Positions 1 to 8,900 of a stretch of DNA of 39,473 nucleotides are shown in pieces (the first letter of the stretch is position 1; each line of letters starts with the position of its first letter). The stretch covers positions 1 to 39,473 of the forward strand of contig JAICYU010000008.1 of assembly GCA_025934025.1 (NCBI GenBank), written 5' to 3'. This stretch comes from Terriglobales bacterium. Its GTDB lineage: Bacteria; Acidobacteriota; Terriglobia; Terriglobales; Acidobacteriaceae. The notes beneath the pieces were generated by a model. That model did no database searches. It saw only the letters and a program-made list of their open reading frames with translations, and was not told where the DNA came from. Position numbers and translations under genes: made by a program.

Positions 1-426
1 CACCGGAGGGCCAAAGGTCCGGCAGGTCATGGGACGGAACTGGTACAAATCGCATGTTCCCGCGGCAGGATCGAGTGCCGGGCAGGGCTCGTCGTTCGCG
101 AAGTCGACGAACCGGCGCTCTGCTTCTTCATCGTCCGCCAGTGAACCTGTTTTAGGATTGCCGGGAAAGTCTCTGGCTAGCCGCCCCGCTGACTCTCTGG
201 CGCGCTGCTGCACGCGTCGCGCGCGTTGCGGGTCGCGCTGTTCGAGAAGCTTCATTCCGTGCTGAAGACGCGCGGCATCGAGCTGATTTATTGGGAACGG
301 CCCAATGCAGCATTGAGTACATCCTGGGCGACACGCCAGCCAATCTCCACTTCGAGCGGCGGCATCGGCGAGGGCAGCGTCAACAATCTGCACCAGCTTC
401 CGGTCGCCTTGCGGATAACGCCCCAT
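1..426 (-). CDS. YkgJ-family cysteine cluster (putative Zn/Fe-binding) protein, C-terminus cut off by window start
   Basis: Hand translation of the minus strand from ATG at 424-426 is open to base 1 (142 codons): MGRYPQGDRKLVQIVDAALADAAARSGDWLACRPGCTQCCIGPFPINQLDAARL...FANDEPCPALDPAAGTCDLYQFRPMTCRTFGPPV. CxxCC plus CPxLD..C.LY..RP..CR.FG is the YkgJ-type pattern. Absent from the ORF track because it has no stop inside the window. Confidence 0.85.
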   Translation of the reverse strand, partial: MGRYPQGDRKLVQIVDAALADAAARSGDWLACRPGCTQCCIGPFPINQLDAARLQHGMKLLEQRDPQRARRVQQRARESAGRLARDFPGNPKTGSLADDEEAERRFVDFANDEPCPALDPAAGTCDLYQFRPMTCRTFGPPV

Positions 427-454
427 CACTCAACCATACTCTTGAGTTTGGGCA

Positions 455-481
455 AAAAAGAAGCGGGGCAGCCCGCCCCGC
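455..481 (-). terminator. Rho-independent terminator for the 503..979 gene
   Basis: Minus strand GCGGGGC-GGGCT-GCCCCGC (7-bp stem, 463-469/475-481) followed by TTCTTTTTTG; sits just downstream of the minus-strand stop at 503. Confidence 0.75.
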
Positions 482-502
482 CTTGCAAATTACTCCGGAA
501 CG

Positions 503-979
503 CTAGCTGCTTTTGTCGGATTTCGTTTCGCCGGACTGCTTGCTCTTTTTCATCATCGTGAGCTTGTCAATGGTGATGGAGTGGTTGGCTTCGTCGAGCT
601 TCGCTCTCACCTTCACATGATGGCCTTCATGCCCTTTTACGGCGTCAGGATTGGCAATGTCCCAGCTCTGTTTGTCTTTATCGTTGACGAACACAACCTT
701 GCCATTGTCTTCCTTCACCCAGCCGGTCAGGCGCATGTCCTTACCCTTGGCGGCCGCTTTCGCTTCCTTCTTTTCGGCTTTCTCTTCTTTCTTCTCAGTC
801 TTCGGGTTTTGCTCGTCTGCCTGAGTTGCCTGGGCTGAGTTATCTGTTTGGGCCGTGCTGGATTGCGCCGCGCTGGGCGCGGTGCTGGATTGCGAGGCGT
901 TCGGGTCGCTGGACTGCGCCATCAACGCCATTGAACCGGTGAATAGAAACGCAAATGCAAATGTCAGGAATCGCTTCAT
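503..979 (-). CDS. Secreted K/E/A-rich hypothetical protein with C-terminal small beta domain
   Basis: Signal peptide MKRFLTFAFAFLFTGSMALMAQ; low-complexity S/Q/A then K/E linker; conserved-looking LTGWVKEDNGKVVFVNDKDKQSWDIANPDAVKGHEGHHVKVRAKLD. GGAGAAAG lies upstream of ATG at 979, so the track start at 1036 is probably too long. Confidence 0.7.
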   Translation of the reverse strand: MKRFLTFAFAFLFTGSMALMAQSSDPNASQSSTAPSAAQSSTAQTDNSAQATQADEQNPKTEKKEEKAEKKEAKAAAKGKDMRLTGWVKEDNGKVVFVNDKDKQSWDIANPDAVKGHEGHHVKVRAKLDEANHSITIDKLTMMKKSKQSGETKSDKSS

Positions 980-1058
980 TACTTTCTCCATGCTGTTGAG
1001 ATGAGACGAAGGGGACGCTGAAGTTATTGGATGCATAGCCGAAGCTCCGCAGCAGAGA

Positions 1059-1598
1059 TCAGGCCTTCATTTTGTGCGCGAATTTCTGCTGAAATTTTTT
1101 GACTTTAGGCGCAACTATGATCTGGCAATAGGGTTGTTGCGGGTTATTGGCGAAGTATTCCTGATGGTAGTCTTCGGCTAGGTAAAACTCCGTGGCCGGT
1201 TCGATGGCCGTAACAATGGACGCATCCCAAATGTGCTCGCGATTCAGCCGGGCGATGGTTTCCTCGGCCGTGCGCCGCTGTTCTTCAGCGTTGTAGAAGA
1301 TCACCGAGCGGTATTGCGTTCCAATGTCGTTGCCCTGGCGGTTGAGTGATGTGGGATCGTGGATGCTGAAAAAGACCTCCAGCAGTTCCCCGAATGAAAG
1401 TTTCTCAGGATCAAAGCTGACGCGCACCACCTCGGCGTGTCCGGTTGCGCCGCCGCATACTTCGCGATAGGCGGGGTGTTTGACGCTTCCGCCCATGTAG
1501 CCCGATTCGATGGAATGCACGCCTTCGAGACGGTCAAAAACGGCCTCAAGGCACCAAAAGCATCCGCCACCCAGGACTGCTGTTTGCTTTTCTGCCAT
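1059..1598 (-). CDS. msrA: Peptide-methionine (S)-S-oxide reductase
   Basis: GGCFWCLEAVFDRLEGV, GYMGG, YREVCGGATGHAEVVRVSFDP, QYRSVIFYN and YHQEYF are MsrA hallmarks. Start chosen at MAEKQ with GGGAGTT upstream. Confidence 0.96.
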   Translation of the reverse strand: MAEKQTAVLGGGCFWCLEAVFDRLEGVHSIESGYMGGSVKHPAYREVCGGATGHAEVVRVSFDPEKLSFGELLEVFFSIHDPTSLNRQGNDIGTQYRSVIFYNAEEQRRTAEETIARLNREHIWDASIVTAIEPATEFYLAEDYHQEYFANNPQQPYCQIIVAPKVKKFQQKFAHKMKA

Positions 1599-1697
1599 AA
1601 CTCCCAATTAGATGTTTGCGGCGCAGATTGGTTCCAACAGCCGCTTTCAAAAGCAGTTCTGACAACTCTAAGAAGCAGATCAGCTTCTCATATTGGC

Positions 1698-2609
1698 ATG
1701 AATCCGAAAACTCTGCTGATTCGCACTCTTATTAATAAGCTCGTTCGAGGGACCGCTGGATTCCTCGTTCTGTTGCTTGCGGTTGCCGCCTTTTTCTCGC
1801 CTCAAGCTTTGTACGCGCAGATCACGATTGCCCAGATCAGCGACGCACATATTGGAGAGCAGCATTCGCCTCATTCCAAGGAGAACCTGAAACGCGCCGT
1901 TGACATGATTAATCGCCGCCATCCTGACGCGGTCATCCTGAGCGGTGACATCGGGGAAGGCCCTGACAATTGGCAGATTGCAAAGCAGATTCTGAAAGGG
2001 CTGAATGCGCCGCTCTATATCGCTCCCGGCAATCACGACGTTCATTCCCATGATGTGGACCGTTATCGCAGCGTCTTCGGAAAGGATTACTACCGGTTCC
2101 AGGTGAAGGGGGTCACGTTTCTGGTGATTGATTCCCAGCTTCTGGGAAACTTCGACAATTTCGAAGCGCACTCGCCCCAGCCTTTGCCTCCGGAAACAGA
2201 AGAGGAATCACGAAAGATGCTGGACTGGCTGAAGAACCAGAAGAAAGGAGGCGATGGCGACCGTGATGCCGATGATCGCGGTGGAAAAGGACACGGAATT
2301 GTTATTGGGATTCAGCATATTCCGGATTTCCGTGACGGCAATTTTCCTCCTGATACCAAGCCCTATTGGGTCGTGAACGATCCTTACCGCAGCCATGAGA
2401 TGGACATCCTGCACAAACTCGGATTGCGGCACATGTTGGTGGGTCACTGGCACAACAGCCGCGTCTTTGAGCACGATGGGATTACCTGGCACGTAGCTCC
2501 CGCAACCAGTTGGCTGCCTTGGGGTGGGGAATTGGGTTTTGCCATGCACACCATCAGCAAAGATGGCGATGTAAAAACAGAATTCGTGCCGCTGGGAACG
2601 CAGCCCTGA
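1698..2609 (+). CDS. Secreted/exported metallophosphoesterase (calcineurin-like)
   Basis: Motifs ISDAHIG, LSGDIGEG, APGNHDVHS, IGIQHIP, LVGHWHNS; N-terminal signal/TM MNPKTLLIRTLINKLVRGTAGFLVLLLAVAAFFSPQALYAQ. The track start (1437) overlaps msrA antisense and was trimmed to ATG 1698. Confidence 0.9.
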   Translation: MNPKTLLIRTLINKLVRGTAGFLVLLLAVAAFFSPQALYAQITIAQISDAHIGEQHSPHSKENLKRAVDMINRRHPDAVILSGDIGEGPDNWQIAKQILKGLNAPLYIAPGNHDVHSHDVDRYRSVFGKDYYRFQVKGVTFLVIDSQLLGNFDNFEAHSPQPLPPETEEESRKMLDWLKNQKKGGDGDRDADDRGGKGHGIVIGIQHIPDFRDGNFPPDTKPYWVVNDPYRSHEMDILHKLGLRHMLVGHWHNSRVFEHDGITWHVAPATSWLPWGGELGFAMHTISKDGDVKTEFVPLGTQP

Positions 2610-2637
2610 ATCTGCTGATTGGGGTGGCGCAGTACTC

Positions 2638-3627
2638 CTAACGGTGGGCTCGCGCTGTCGTTTGTGTCGTCAACACATCGCGAAATTTAAATGCATTTGC
2701 CACGTTGGGATATGCCTCTCCGCCAAGCTCCACGTAAGGATAGATAAAGTAATTCAATGCCGGCCCGTGTTGCCGGGGACTCAACGTGATGTCCCGGCCC
2801 ACGGTGAACTGAATCCGGTTGGCGTCATTAGCACCGAAGAAATATTCCTTTTTCGCCTGGTGCCGCCACGCTTCAGATATATCAACCGGAAACCAGCCGC
2901 GTCGCAGGACGTAGAACTCGGCCCAGCAGTGGTAACCCGCAATTTCTGAGTCGCCGGTATTTTCCGGCAACGGGAAGCCGATCTCAAATTTTGCGGGAAT
3001 ACCCTGTGAACGCGCCATGGAAATAAAAACGGAGTGGAAATCCGTGCAGTTGCCATGTTTGGCATCGCACGCCCAGAGCGCGTCACCGCGACCCCATCCT
3101 GTTCCGGTCTTGTCATAGCGCATGGTGCTGAAGGTGTAATCGTAGAGAGCGCGCGCTCTCTCGATCTCCGACATTCCAGGCTTCACCTGTGCGCGTGCAA
3201 GCTCGGCCGGTTTACCAGTAATGGGAACGAGCCTGTCCGGCTGCAAGAACCGCTTCAGCTCTTTTTCAGTCGGCTGGCGATCGTCCCTTATGGAAGCCAG
3301 ATGTTCGAGCCTCATCACGTCGTACTTCACAGTGAAATGGTATTCCGTCTTTGTGGCGTGCTCCGCGTGAGCATAGAACATTCGATTGCCGTATTCCTGC
3401 TCTTTGGTCTGCCGAACCGGCAGGTCGGAAATAACGGATACCTCCTTCACCTGCTGGAACGGGCCAGAGTGGGCCATTGGGAACCATACATCCAGAGGTT
3501 TGCCAGGTTCGTTGATTCTTACAGTGAAGGAATACTCGAAAACAAAATGGCGCGATTTTTCGCTTTGAGCGATGCCAGGCAGAACACAAAGCAACACAAG
3601 AGACGCAGCGGCAAACTTCTGCAGCAT
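2638..3627 (-). CDS. Secreted transglutaminase-like superfamily protein
   Basis: Signal peptide MLQKFAAASLVLLCVLPGIAQS; core GNCTDFHSVFISMARSQGIPAKFEIGFPLP...GYHCWAEFYVLRRGWFPVDISEA (Cys-His-Asp triad layout). RBS GAAAGGAAAG upstream. Confidence 0.88.
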   Translation of the reverse strand: MLQKFAAASLVLLCVLPGIAQSEKSRHFVFEYSFTVRINEPGKPLDVWFPMAHSGPFQQVKEVSVISDLPVRQTKEQEYGNRMFYAHAEHATKTEYHFTVKYDVMRLEHLASIRDDRQPTEKELKRFLQPDRLVPITGKPAELARAQVKPGMSEIERARALYDYTFSTMRYDKTGTGWGRGDALWACDAKHGNCTDFHSVFISMARSQGIPAKFEIGFPLPENTGDSEIAGYHCWAEFYVLRRGWFPVDISEAWRHQAKKEYFFGANDANRIQFTVGRDITLSPRQHGPALNYFIYPYVELGGEAYPNVANAFKFRDVLTTQTTARAHR

Positions 3628-3656
3628 GATGACTTTCCTTTCGGCTTGGGTGAAAT

Positions 3657-3704
3657 CTTGACAGTGAGAAACGCCGGACCGGAGTTTTGGGCGTTACCGT
3701 CAAG
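3657..3704. repeat. Interrupted inverted repeat in the 5' leader of the transglutaminase-like gene
   Basis: CTTGAC(agtgag)AACGCC ... GGCGTT(acc)GTCAAG: two 6-bp paired blocks separated by unequal internal loops. Confidence 0.5.
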
Positions 3705-3802
3705 TAAAGCCGTGGGAGGGGCTGATCATGCCGAGATGATTTTATGGAATGCCGAAAGAACGTTCAAGTGGCGGGCCCGGCGAACGTGATGTAAACGCCC
3801 GG

Positions 3803-4168
3803 CTAAGGCAGAAGCTTGCTGAGTTTCTCGAGCGCTTCTTTGAGCTCCTGCGCGCCGGGAAAATGCTTGATGGAAGCGCCCGTTTCGGAAGCCAGTTGCA
3901 ACGCCATCTTTGTAGTGACTTTGATCCGTTCCTGGATCAGCATGGAGGCGAGGCCGCGCTCGTCGCCTTCCAACCACTTCTGCACCTGCCAACTCGTGGT
4001 GCGGGCGCGATTTACCGCGTGACGAAAATCGGCAAGCACCCGGGGGTCCACAAGTCCGGCTTTCAAAAGCCCTTCCAGCCGATCCAGCTCTCCTGTCACG
4101 CGTGTTACCTGGCTGGTTATCTGCTGCTTGAAAGCGTCATCTGCCTCTTTAATTCCTGTGTTGTTCAA
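3803..4168 (-). CDS. Conserved-looking hypothetical helical protein
   Basis: 121-aa ORF with regular helical composition (MNNTGIKEADDAFKQQITSQVTRVTGELDRLEGLLKAGLVDPRVLADFRHAVNRARTTSWQVQKWLEG...); in a tandem minus-strand arrangement; no better competing ORF. Confidence 0.65.
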   Translation of the reverse strand: MNNTGIKEADDAFKQQITSQVTRVTGELDRLEGLLKAGLVDPRVLADFRHAVNRARTTSWQVQKWLEGDERGLASMLIQERIKVTTKMALQLASETGASIKHFPGAQELKEALEKLSKLLP

Positions 4169-4338
4169 TCCTTGTTACCCCGGCTTTCTGCGCGACCCGG
4201 AAAATTACGGGACCTGTTGTACCTAAGGTACTACGACCTCTGGTTTTGAAAAAGATAACATCGGTAACCGGCGGTGGGCAAAACTGGTTCCGGAATTCTC
4301 TCCTAAGAATCTTCTAGGAGTGTGCGAGGGTCCATACC

Positions 4339-5277
4339 GTGATTCGCAAGTCTCAGGGCATCAAACAAATGATGCGCTGGAGACGCCGATTCACGTTTGC
4401 CGGACTGAAGAACGCGCTGTGGCGCACCGCTCTGGACGTGCCGCGGAAGCACACCTTCCAGATGGCCGCCGCAATGGCGTACTACTTCGTGCTCTCGATC
4501 TTTCCCGCGCTGGTTCTGCTGTCCGCGATCGTTTCCTACTTCCCCGTGGAGAATCTCTTTGATCAGGTAATCTCGCTGATGAGCGGATTCGTTCCTGCCG
4601 ATAGCATGCGCGTGGTGGAGCACATTCTGTCGCAGGTGGTCACTCCCAACCGTGGCAAGCTTCTCTCCTTTGGACTTCTCGGAGCGATCTGGGCGGCATC
4701 CGGAGGATTCGCTTCCACCATTGAGGCGCTCGATGTCGCGTATGAAGTCCGCGAAGGCCGCCCCTTTTGGGTAACGCGACCTCTAGCCGTTGGACTTACT
4801 TTCCTGGTAGGAATTCTCATGCTGCTGGTTCTCGCCGTGATGATTCTCGGGCCGCAGTTTGCTGATACGCTCTCGCAACACCGCCACCTCTCCAACGCTT
4901 TCATCGTGCTGTGGCCATATATTCACTGGACTGTTTCCTTTGGTTTTACCGTACTTGCCGTGGAGTTCCTCTACTTCATCGCTCCCAATGTGAAACAGCG
5001 CTTCGGCGGCTCACTGCCGGGGGCCGTGCTTTCCGTGGTGGCTTGGGTCGGCCTCTCTTACGGATTGGGAGTCTACTTCCGCAGGTTTGCGCACCTCAAC
5101 CGGACGTATGGAGCGATGGGCGCTGTGATTGCGCTGATGATTTGGGCCTATTGGAACAGCTTTATTCTGTTGCTGGGCGCGGAACTGAACTGCCAGCTCG
5201 CTAAGGAAACTGCACGAGGAAAAATCGTGGAGGATCAAGGCAGGAGAGACGCAGGCGAAGTGGACCTGGCGGCCTGA
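4339..5277 (+). CDS. YihY/virulence factor BrkB family membrane protein
   Basis: HTFQMAAAMAYYFVLSIFPALVLLSAIVSYFP, GSLPGAVLSVVAWVGLSYGLGVYFRRFAHLNRTYGAMGAVIALMIWAYWNSFILLLGAELN is characteristic. GTG start with GAGGG upstream. Confidence 0.92.
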   Translation: MIRKSQGIKQMMRWRRRFTFAGLKNALWRTALDVPRKHTFQMAAAMAYYFVLSIFPALVLLSAIVSYFPVENLFDQVISLMSGFVPADSMRVVEHILSQVVTPNRGKLLSFGLLGAIWAASGGFASTIEALDVAYEVREGRPFWVTRPLAVGLTFLVGILMLLVLAVMILGPQFADTLSQHRHLSNAFIVLWPYIHWTVSFGFTVLAVEFLYFIAPNVKQRFGGSLPGAVLSVVAWVGLSYGLGVYFRRFAHLNRTYGAMGAVIALMIWAYWNSFILLLGAELNCQLAKETARGKIVEDQGRRDAGEVDLAA

Positions 5278-5326
5278 ATCGAATTGCGCCGGTTACAAAA
5301 GTGGAAGTGCTTCAGTCGAGGATCTC

Positions 5327-5332
5327 TATAAT
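5327..5332 (+). promoter_or_regulatory. Candidate -10 box (TATAAT) giving a leaderless or near-leaderless transcript of the 5339 ORF
   Basis: Sequence gatctcTATAATtaagttATG; no Shine-Dalgarno in between; no convincing -35 seen. Confidence 0.35.
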
Positions 5333-5338
5333 TAAGTT

Positions 5339-5596
5339 ATGGCGCGAGGTTGGGAATCCAAGTCCATTGAATCGCAGATAGAGAGCGCCGCCGAAAACCC
5401 ATCGAGTTCGAGCGGCCACCAGGCACTTTCCAATGAACAACAGGAGCGCCGCCGGCAACGGCAGCAGCTCCTTCTGTCGCAATCCTACATCCGCCAGCAA
5501 ATTGCGGCAGCGCGCAACGAACGTTATCGCGAATCGCTGCGCCAGGCTCTAGCTGAAATCGAAAAGAAGCTGGCAGCTTTGCAGCCGGAGAAATAA
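5339..5596 (+). CDS. Small charged hypothetical protein (85 aa)
   Basis: ORF with helical Q/R/E-rich composition; a perfect TATAAT lies 6 nt upstream of the ATG. Confidence 0.6.
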   Translation: MARGWESKSIESQIESAAENPSSSSGHQALSNEQQERRRQRQQLLLSQSYIRQQIAAARNERYRESLRQALAEIEKKLAALQPEK

Positions 5597-5601
5597 AACG
5601 T

Positions 5602-5751
5602 TCACACCGCGGCGCGGCGCCCGGTGATCAACTCGATCACCAGCACGACAAGTGCGAGCACCAGAATCAGGTGAATCAGGCTTCCAGCGATATGAAATCC
5701 CCAGCCCAGTAACCAGAGCAACAGCAGAATCGCAAAAATCGTCCACAACAT
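5602..5751 (-). CDS. Small membrane protein, lmo0937-family-like (49 aa)
   Basis: Hand translation: MLWTIFAILLLLWLLGWGFHIAGSLIHLILVLALVVLVIELITGRRAAV*. Two hydrophobic segments with the W..G..H..G.LIH..LV.A pattern. Below the track length cut-off. Confidence 0.85.
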   Translation of the reverse strand: MLWTIFAILLLLWLLGWGFHIAGSLIHLILVLALVVLVIELITGRRAAV

Positions 5752-5949
5752 GCGCGTTCTCCCTATTGCGCATGTTGGATGCCGTGTATCTCACGCAAGT
5801 TGACCTGCTCCACTCCGCATTCCGCGCCAGTGTCTCTGCTGGAATTGCGCGTCCGTGGCAGGGCATAAGAGCAACAAAGGCGCGCATGCAGCCAATCTAA
5901 GCTTTGTAGTTCATTCGGAACGCGCGCGGAGAGGCCAGGACCTGCAGAG

Positions 5950-8900
5950 ATGACTGTCTCGTGGTATCGCATCACTACCCTTTTTTGTGTGTTGTCAGTT
6001 CTGCCGTTTCTTGCTGGCTGTTCTCTTTTCAGCGGTGGCAGCGGAGCCGGCACAAAAGCGCAGCCTTCGCCGACTCCCAATCCGGAAGCAGCGGAACAAG
6101 GCTCCATTTCCTATGAGGGACAACGCGTCGCGTCGGTTGAGATCGCGGGCAAACCAGACGCAAATCTGCGCGAGTTAAAGCCCTTGATAACTCAGCCCAT
6201 CAACAATCCTTACTCGCAGGAGAAAGTGGATGCAACCATCTCGGCATTGAAGAAAGCGGGAGCATCGGACGATATTGACGTAAACATCACGCCTGAAGCA
6301 AACGGACTTGGACTACAGTTCGTCCTTCAGCCCGCGTACTACTTTGGCATTTTCCAATTTCCCAAAGCAGTCAACCATTTTTCTTACACGCGATTGCTCC
6401 AGGCCTCCAACTATCCGCGCCAGGAGCCGTATTCGCCAGGACGCGTGCAGGAAGCGGAATCGAACCTGCTGGACTTCTTTCATCAAACCGGCTACTTCCG
6501 CGCCACGATCGAGCCGGAGCTCCAGACCGACGCCAGGAACCGCATTGTGAACGTCACGTTTGACATCAAACTGCGCAAGCGCGCCAAGTTCGGCACCATC
6601 CTCATCACCGGCATCCCCAAGTCGCAGACGCAGCGACTGGCGGACAGCCTCACCGGATTTCGCGCCCGCCTGAAGGGCGCTTACTTGAAACCGGGCAAGA
6701 CGTATTCACTCAAGCGCCTGCAAAACGCCATTACCTATCTGCAGGGCCAGTTGGGGAAGCAGCATTATCTCGAAGGCAGCGTACGCATGGTTTCCGCCAA
6801 GTACGATCCCGCCACCAATCGCGCCGATGTCACGCTGCACGTGGTGCAGGGGCCGAAAGTTGAAATCAAGATTGCCGGCGCGCATGTCTGGGGACGCACC
6901 CAGAAGAAGCTGATCCCCATGTATCAGGAGAACACCGTGGATTCTGACCTGGTGCATGAAGGCGCTCAGGATTTGACATCGTACTTCCAATCGAAAGGTT
7001 TTTTTGACGTGAAAGTGGATAGCAAAATCACCCAGCAGCCCAACGGGATCAACATCCTTTATCAGGTTACGAAAGGCAAGCGGGGAAAGGTAGCGGAGCT
7101 CGAATACCATGGCAACGATCATTTCTCTGACAAACAATTGGAGTCGCACGTAGCCCTCTCGGAAGCCAAATGGTGGCTGCCCTTCTTCTCTCACGGGAAA
7201 TTCAGTGATCAGTTGGTGCAGAAGAGCGCGAAGAATCTGGAAGGCCTGTATCAGAGCGCGGGCTACAGCCAGGTGAGCGTGACGCCGCAGGTGAAGAACC
7301 AGAACGGCAAACTGACCGTGGTGTTTGAGGTGGACGAAGGCCAGCGTGACATCGTCGAGTCATTGCAACTGGAGGGAAACAAATCATTTTCTGAAGAAGA
7401 GCTTGCGCCCAAGGGGCTGAACCTGGAGCCGGGCAAACCGTATTCGCAGGACCTGCTCAACCGTGATCGCGACCGCATTGTTGCTACCTATCTCGATCAC
7501 GGCTTTCTCACCATGGCATTCCGGGCAAGGGTGAATCAGCCGAAAAACGATCCTCACCAGATCCAAGTGATTTACAGCATTGATGAAGGGCCTCAGGTGT
7601 ATACCACATCGCTGGCGCAGTTGGGAGCGCCCGATACCCGGCCAGAGATCGTCGCCCGCAACGCCAACATCAAAGTGGGAAAGCCGCTGAGCGAAACCAC
7701 GCTCCTTCAGGGCGAGAGCAATCTCTATACCCTTGGCATCTTCGATTGGACCAGCGTAGATACTCGCGCGCCCATCACCGACCAGTCGGAAGCCGATGTG
7801 CTCGTCAAAATGCATGAGGCCAAGAAGAACACGATTACCTACGGTGTGGGATTCGAAGTCACCAACCGCGGCGGCAGCATTCCCAGCGGCACCGTCGCCC
7901 TTCCCGGGCTCCCTCCCGTCGGCTTGCCGGAGAACTTCAAAACCAGCCAGCAGACGTTCTGGGGCCCACGCGGGTCCATTCAATACCGGCGAAACAACTT
8001 CCGCGGACGCGCAGAAGCCGTTACGATCGGCGGATTCGCCGGCCGGCTTGACCAGCGCGCCGACGCAAGCTGGGTAAATCCGAATTTCTGGAACGGTGGC
8101 TGGGCTTCAACCGTGACGCTCTCGGGAGAGCGGAACAGTGAAAATCCGATCTTTACTTCTCAGCTCTCCACTGGCGGTATTCAGTTTCAGCATTACCTCG
8201 ACTCCAAGAAGACGAAATCTGTTTACGTGCGCTATAACCTGAGCCACACCAAGCTGAGCAATCTGCTGGTCCCACAACTGGTGCTGCCACAGGACCAGAA
8301 CGTGCGGCTCTCGACGATCTCCGGCTCTTACAGCCGCGATACTCGAGATAACGTTCTTGATGCGCATAAAGGCATTTACCAGAGCTTCGAAATCGGATTG
8401 AATCCAAGCGCTCTGGGCTCCAACACCAACTTTGCGCGCTTTCTCGGACAGGTGGCTTACTACAAGCCGGTGTTCGGGAATGGGACAGTCTGGGCCAACA
8501 GCATCCGCTTAGGATTGGAACAGGCATTCGCCGGCGCACATATCCCGCTGAGTGAAAGCTTCTTTTCCGGCGGTGGCAGCACGCTGCGTGGCTTCCCATT
8601 GAATGGCGCGGGACCGCAACGGTTGGTGCCGGTGTGCGGCAACCCTGCTGATCCCAGCACCTGCGCACAGATCAGTGTTCCTGTGGGCGGACCCCAACTG
8701 TTGATCCTTAATTCCGAACTTCGCTTTCCCCTGGGACTCATGAAGAACCTTGGCGGCGCGGCCTTTTACGATGGAGGGAACATCTTCAGCAAAGTCGGTC
8801 TTGGCAGCTTTACTTCTGATTACACCAACAGCGTTGGCTTGGGGCTGCGGTACTCGACTCCGGTGGGGCCGGTGCGCATTGATATTGGACATTTGGTTAA

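Noticed and set aside
1437-1697. N-terminal extension of the metallophosphoesterase ORF from the GTG at 1437
   Set aside because: It runs antisense through msrA and would bury the signal peptide; ATG 1698 gives a clean exported protein.
3034-3789. 251-aa plus-strand ORF antisense to the transglutaminase-like gene
   Set aside because: Mirror ORF; the minus-strand product has clear motifs and an RBS.
4300-4320. CTCCTA...TAGGAG hairpin and nearby GTACCTAAGGTAC upstream of the BrkB-family gene, considered as an RBS-sequestering switch
   Set aside because: Only short stems, not positioned over the likely RBS (GAGGG near 4326); could be chance.
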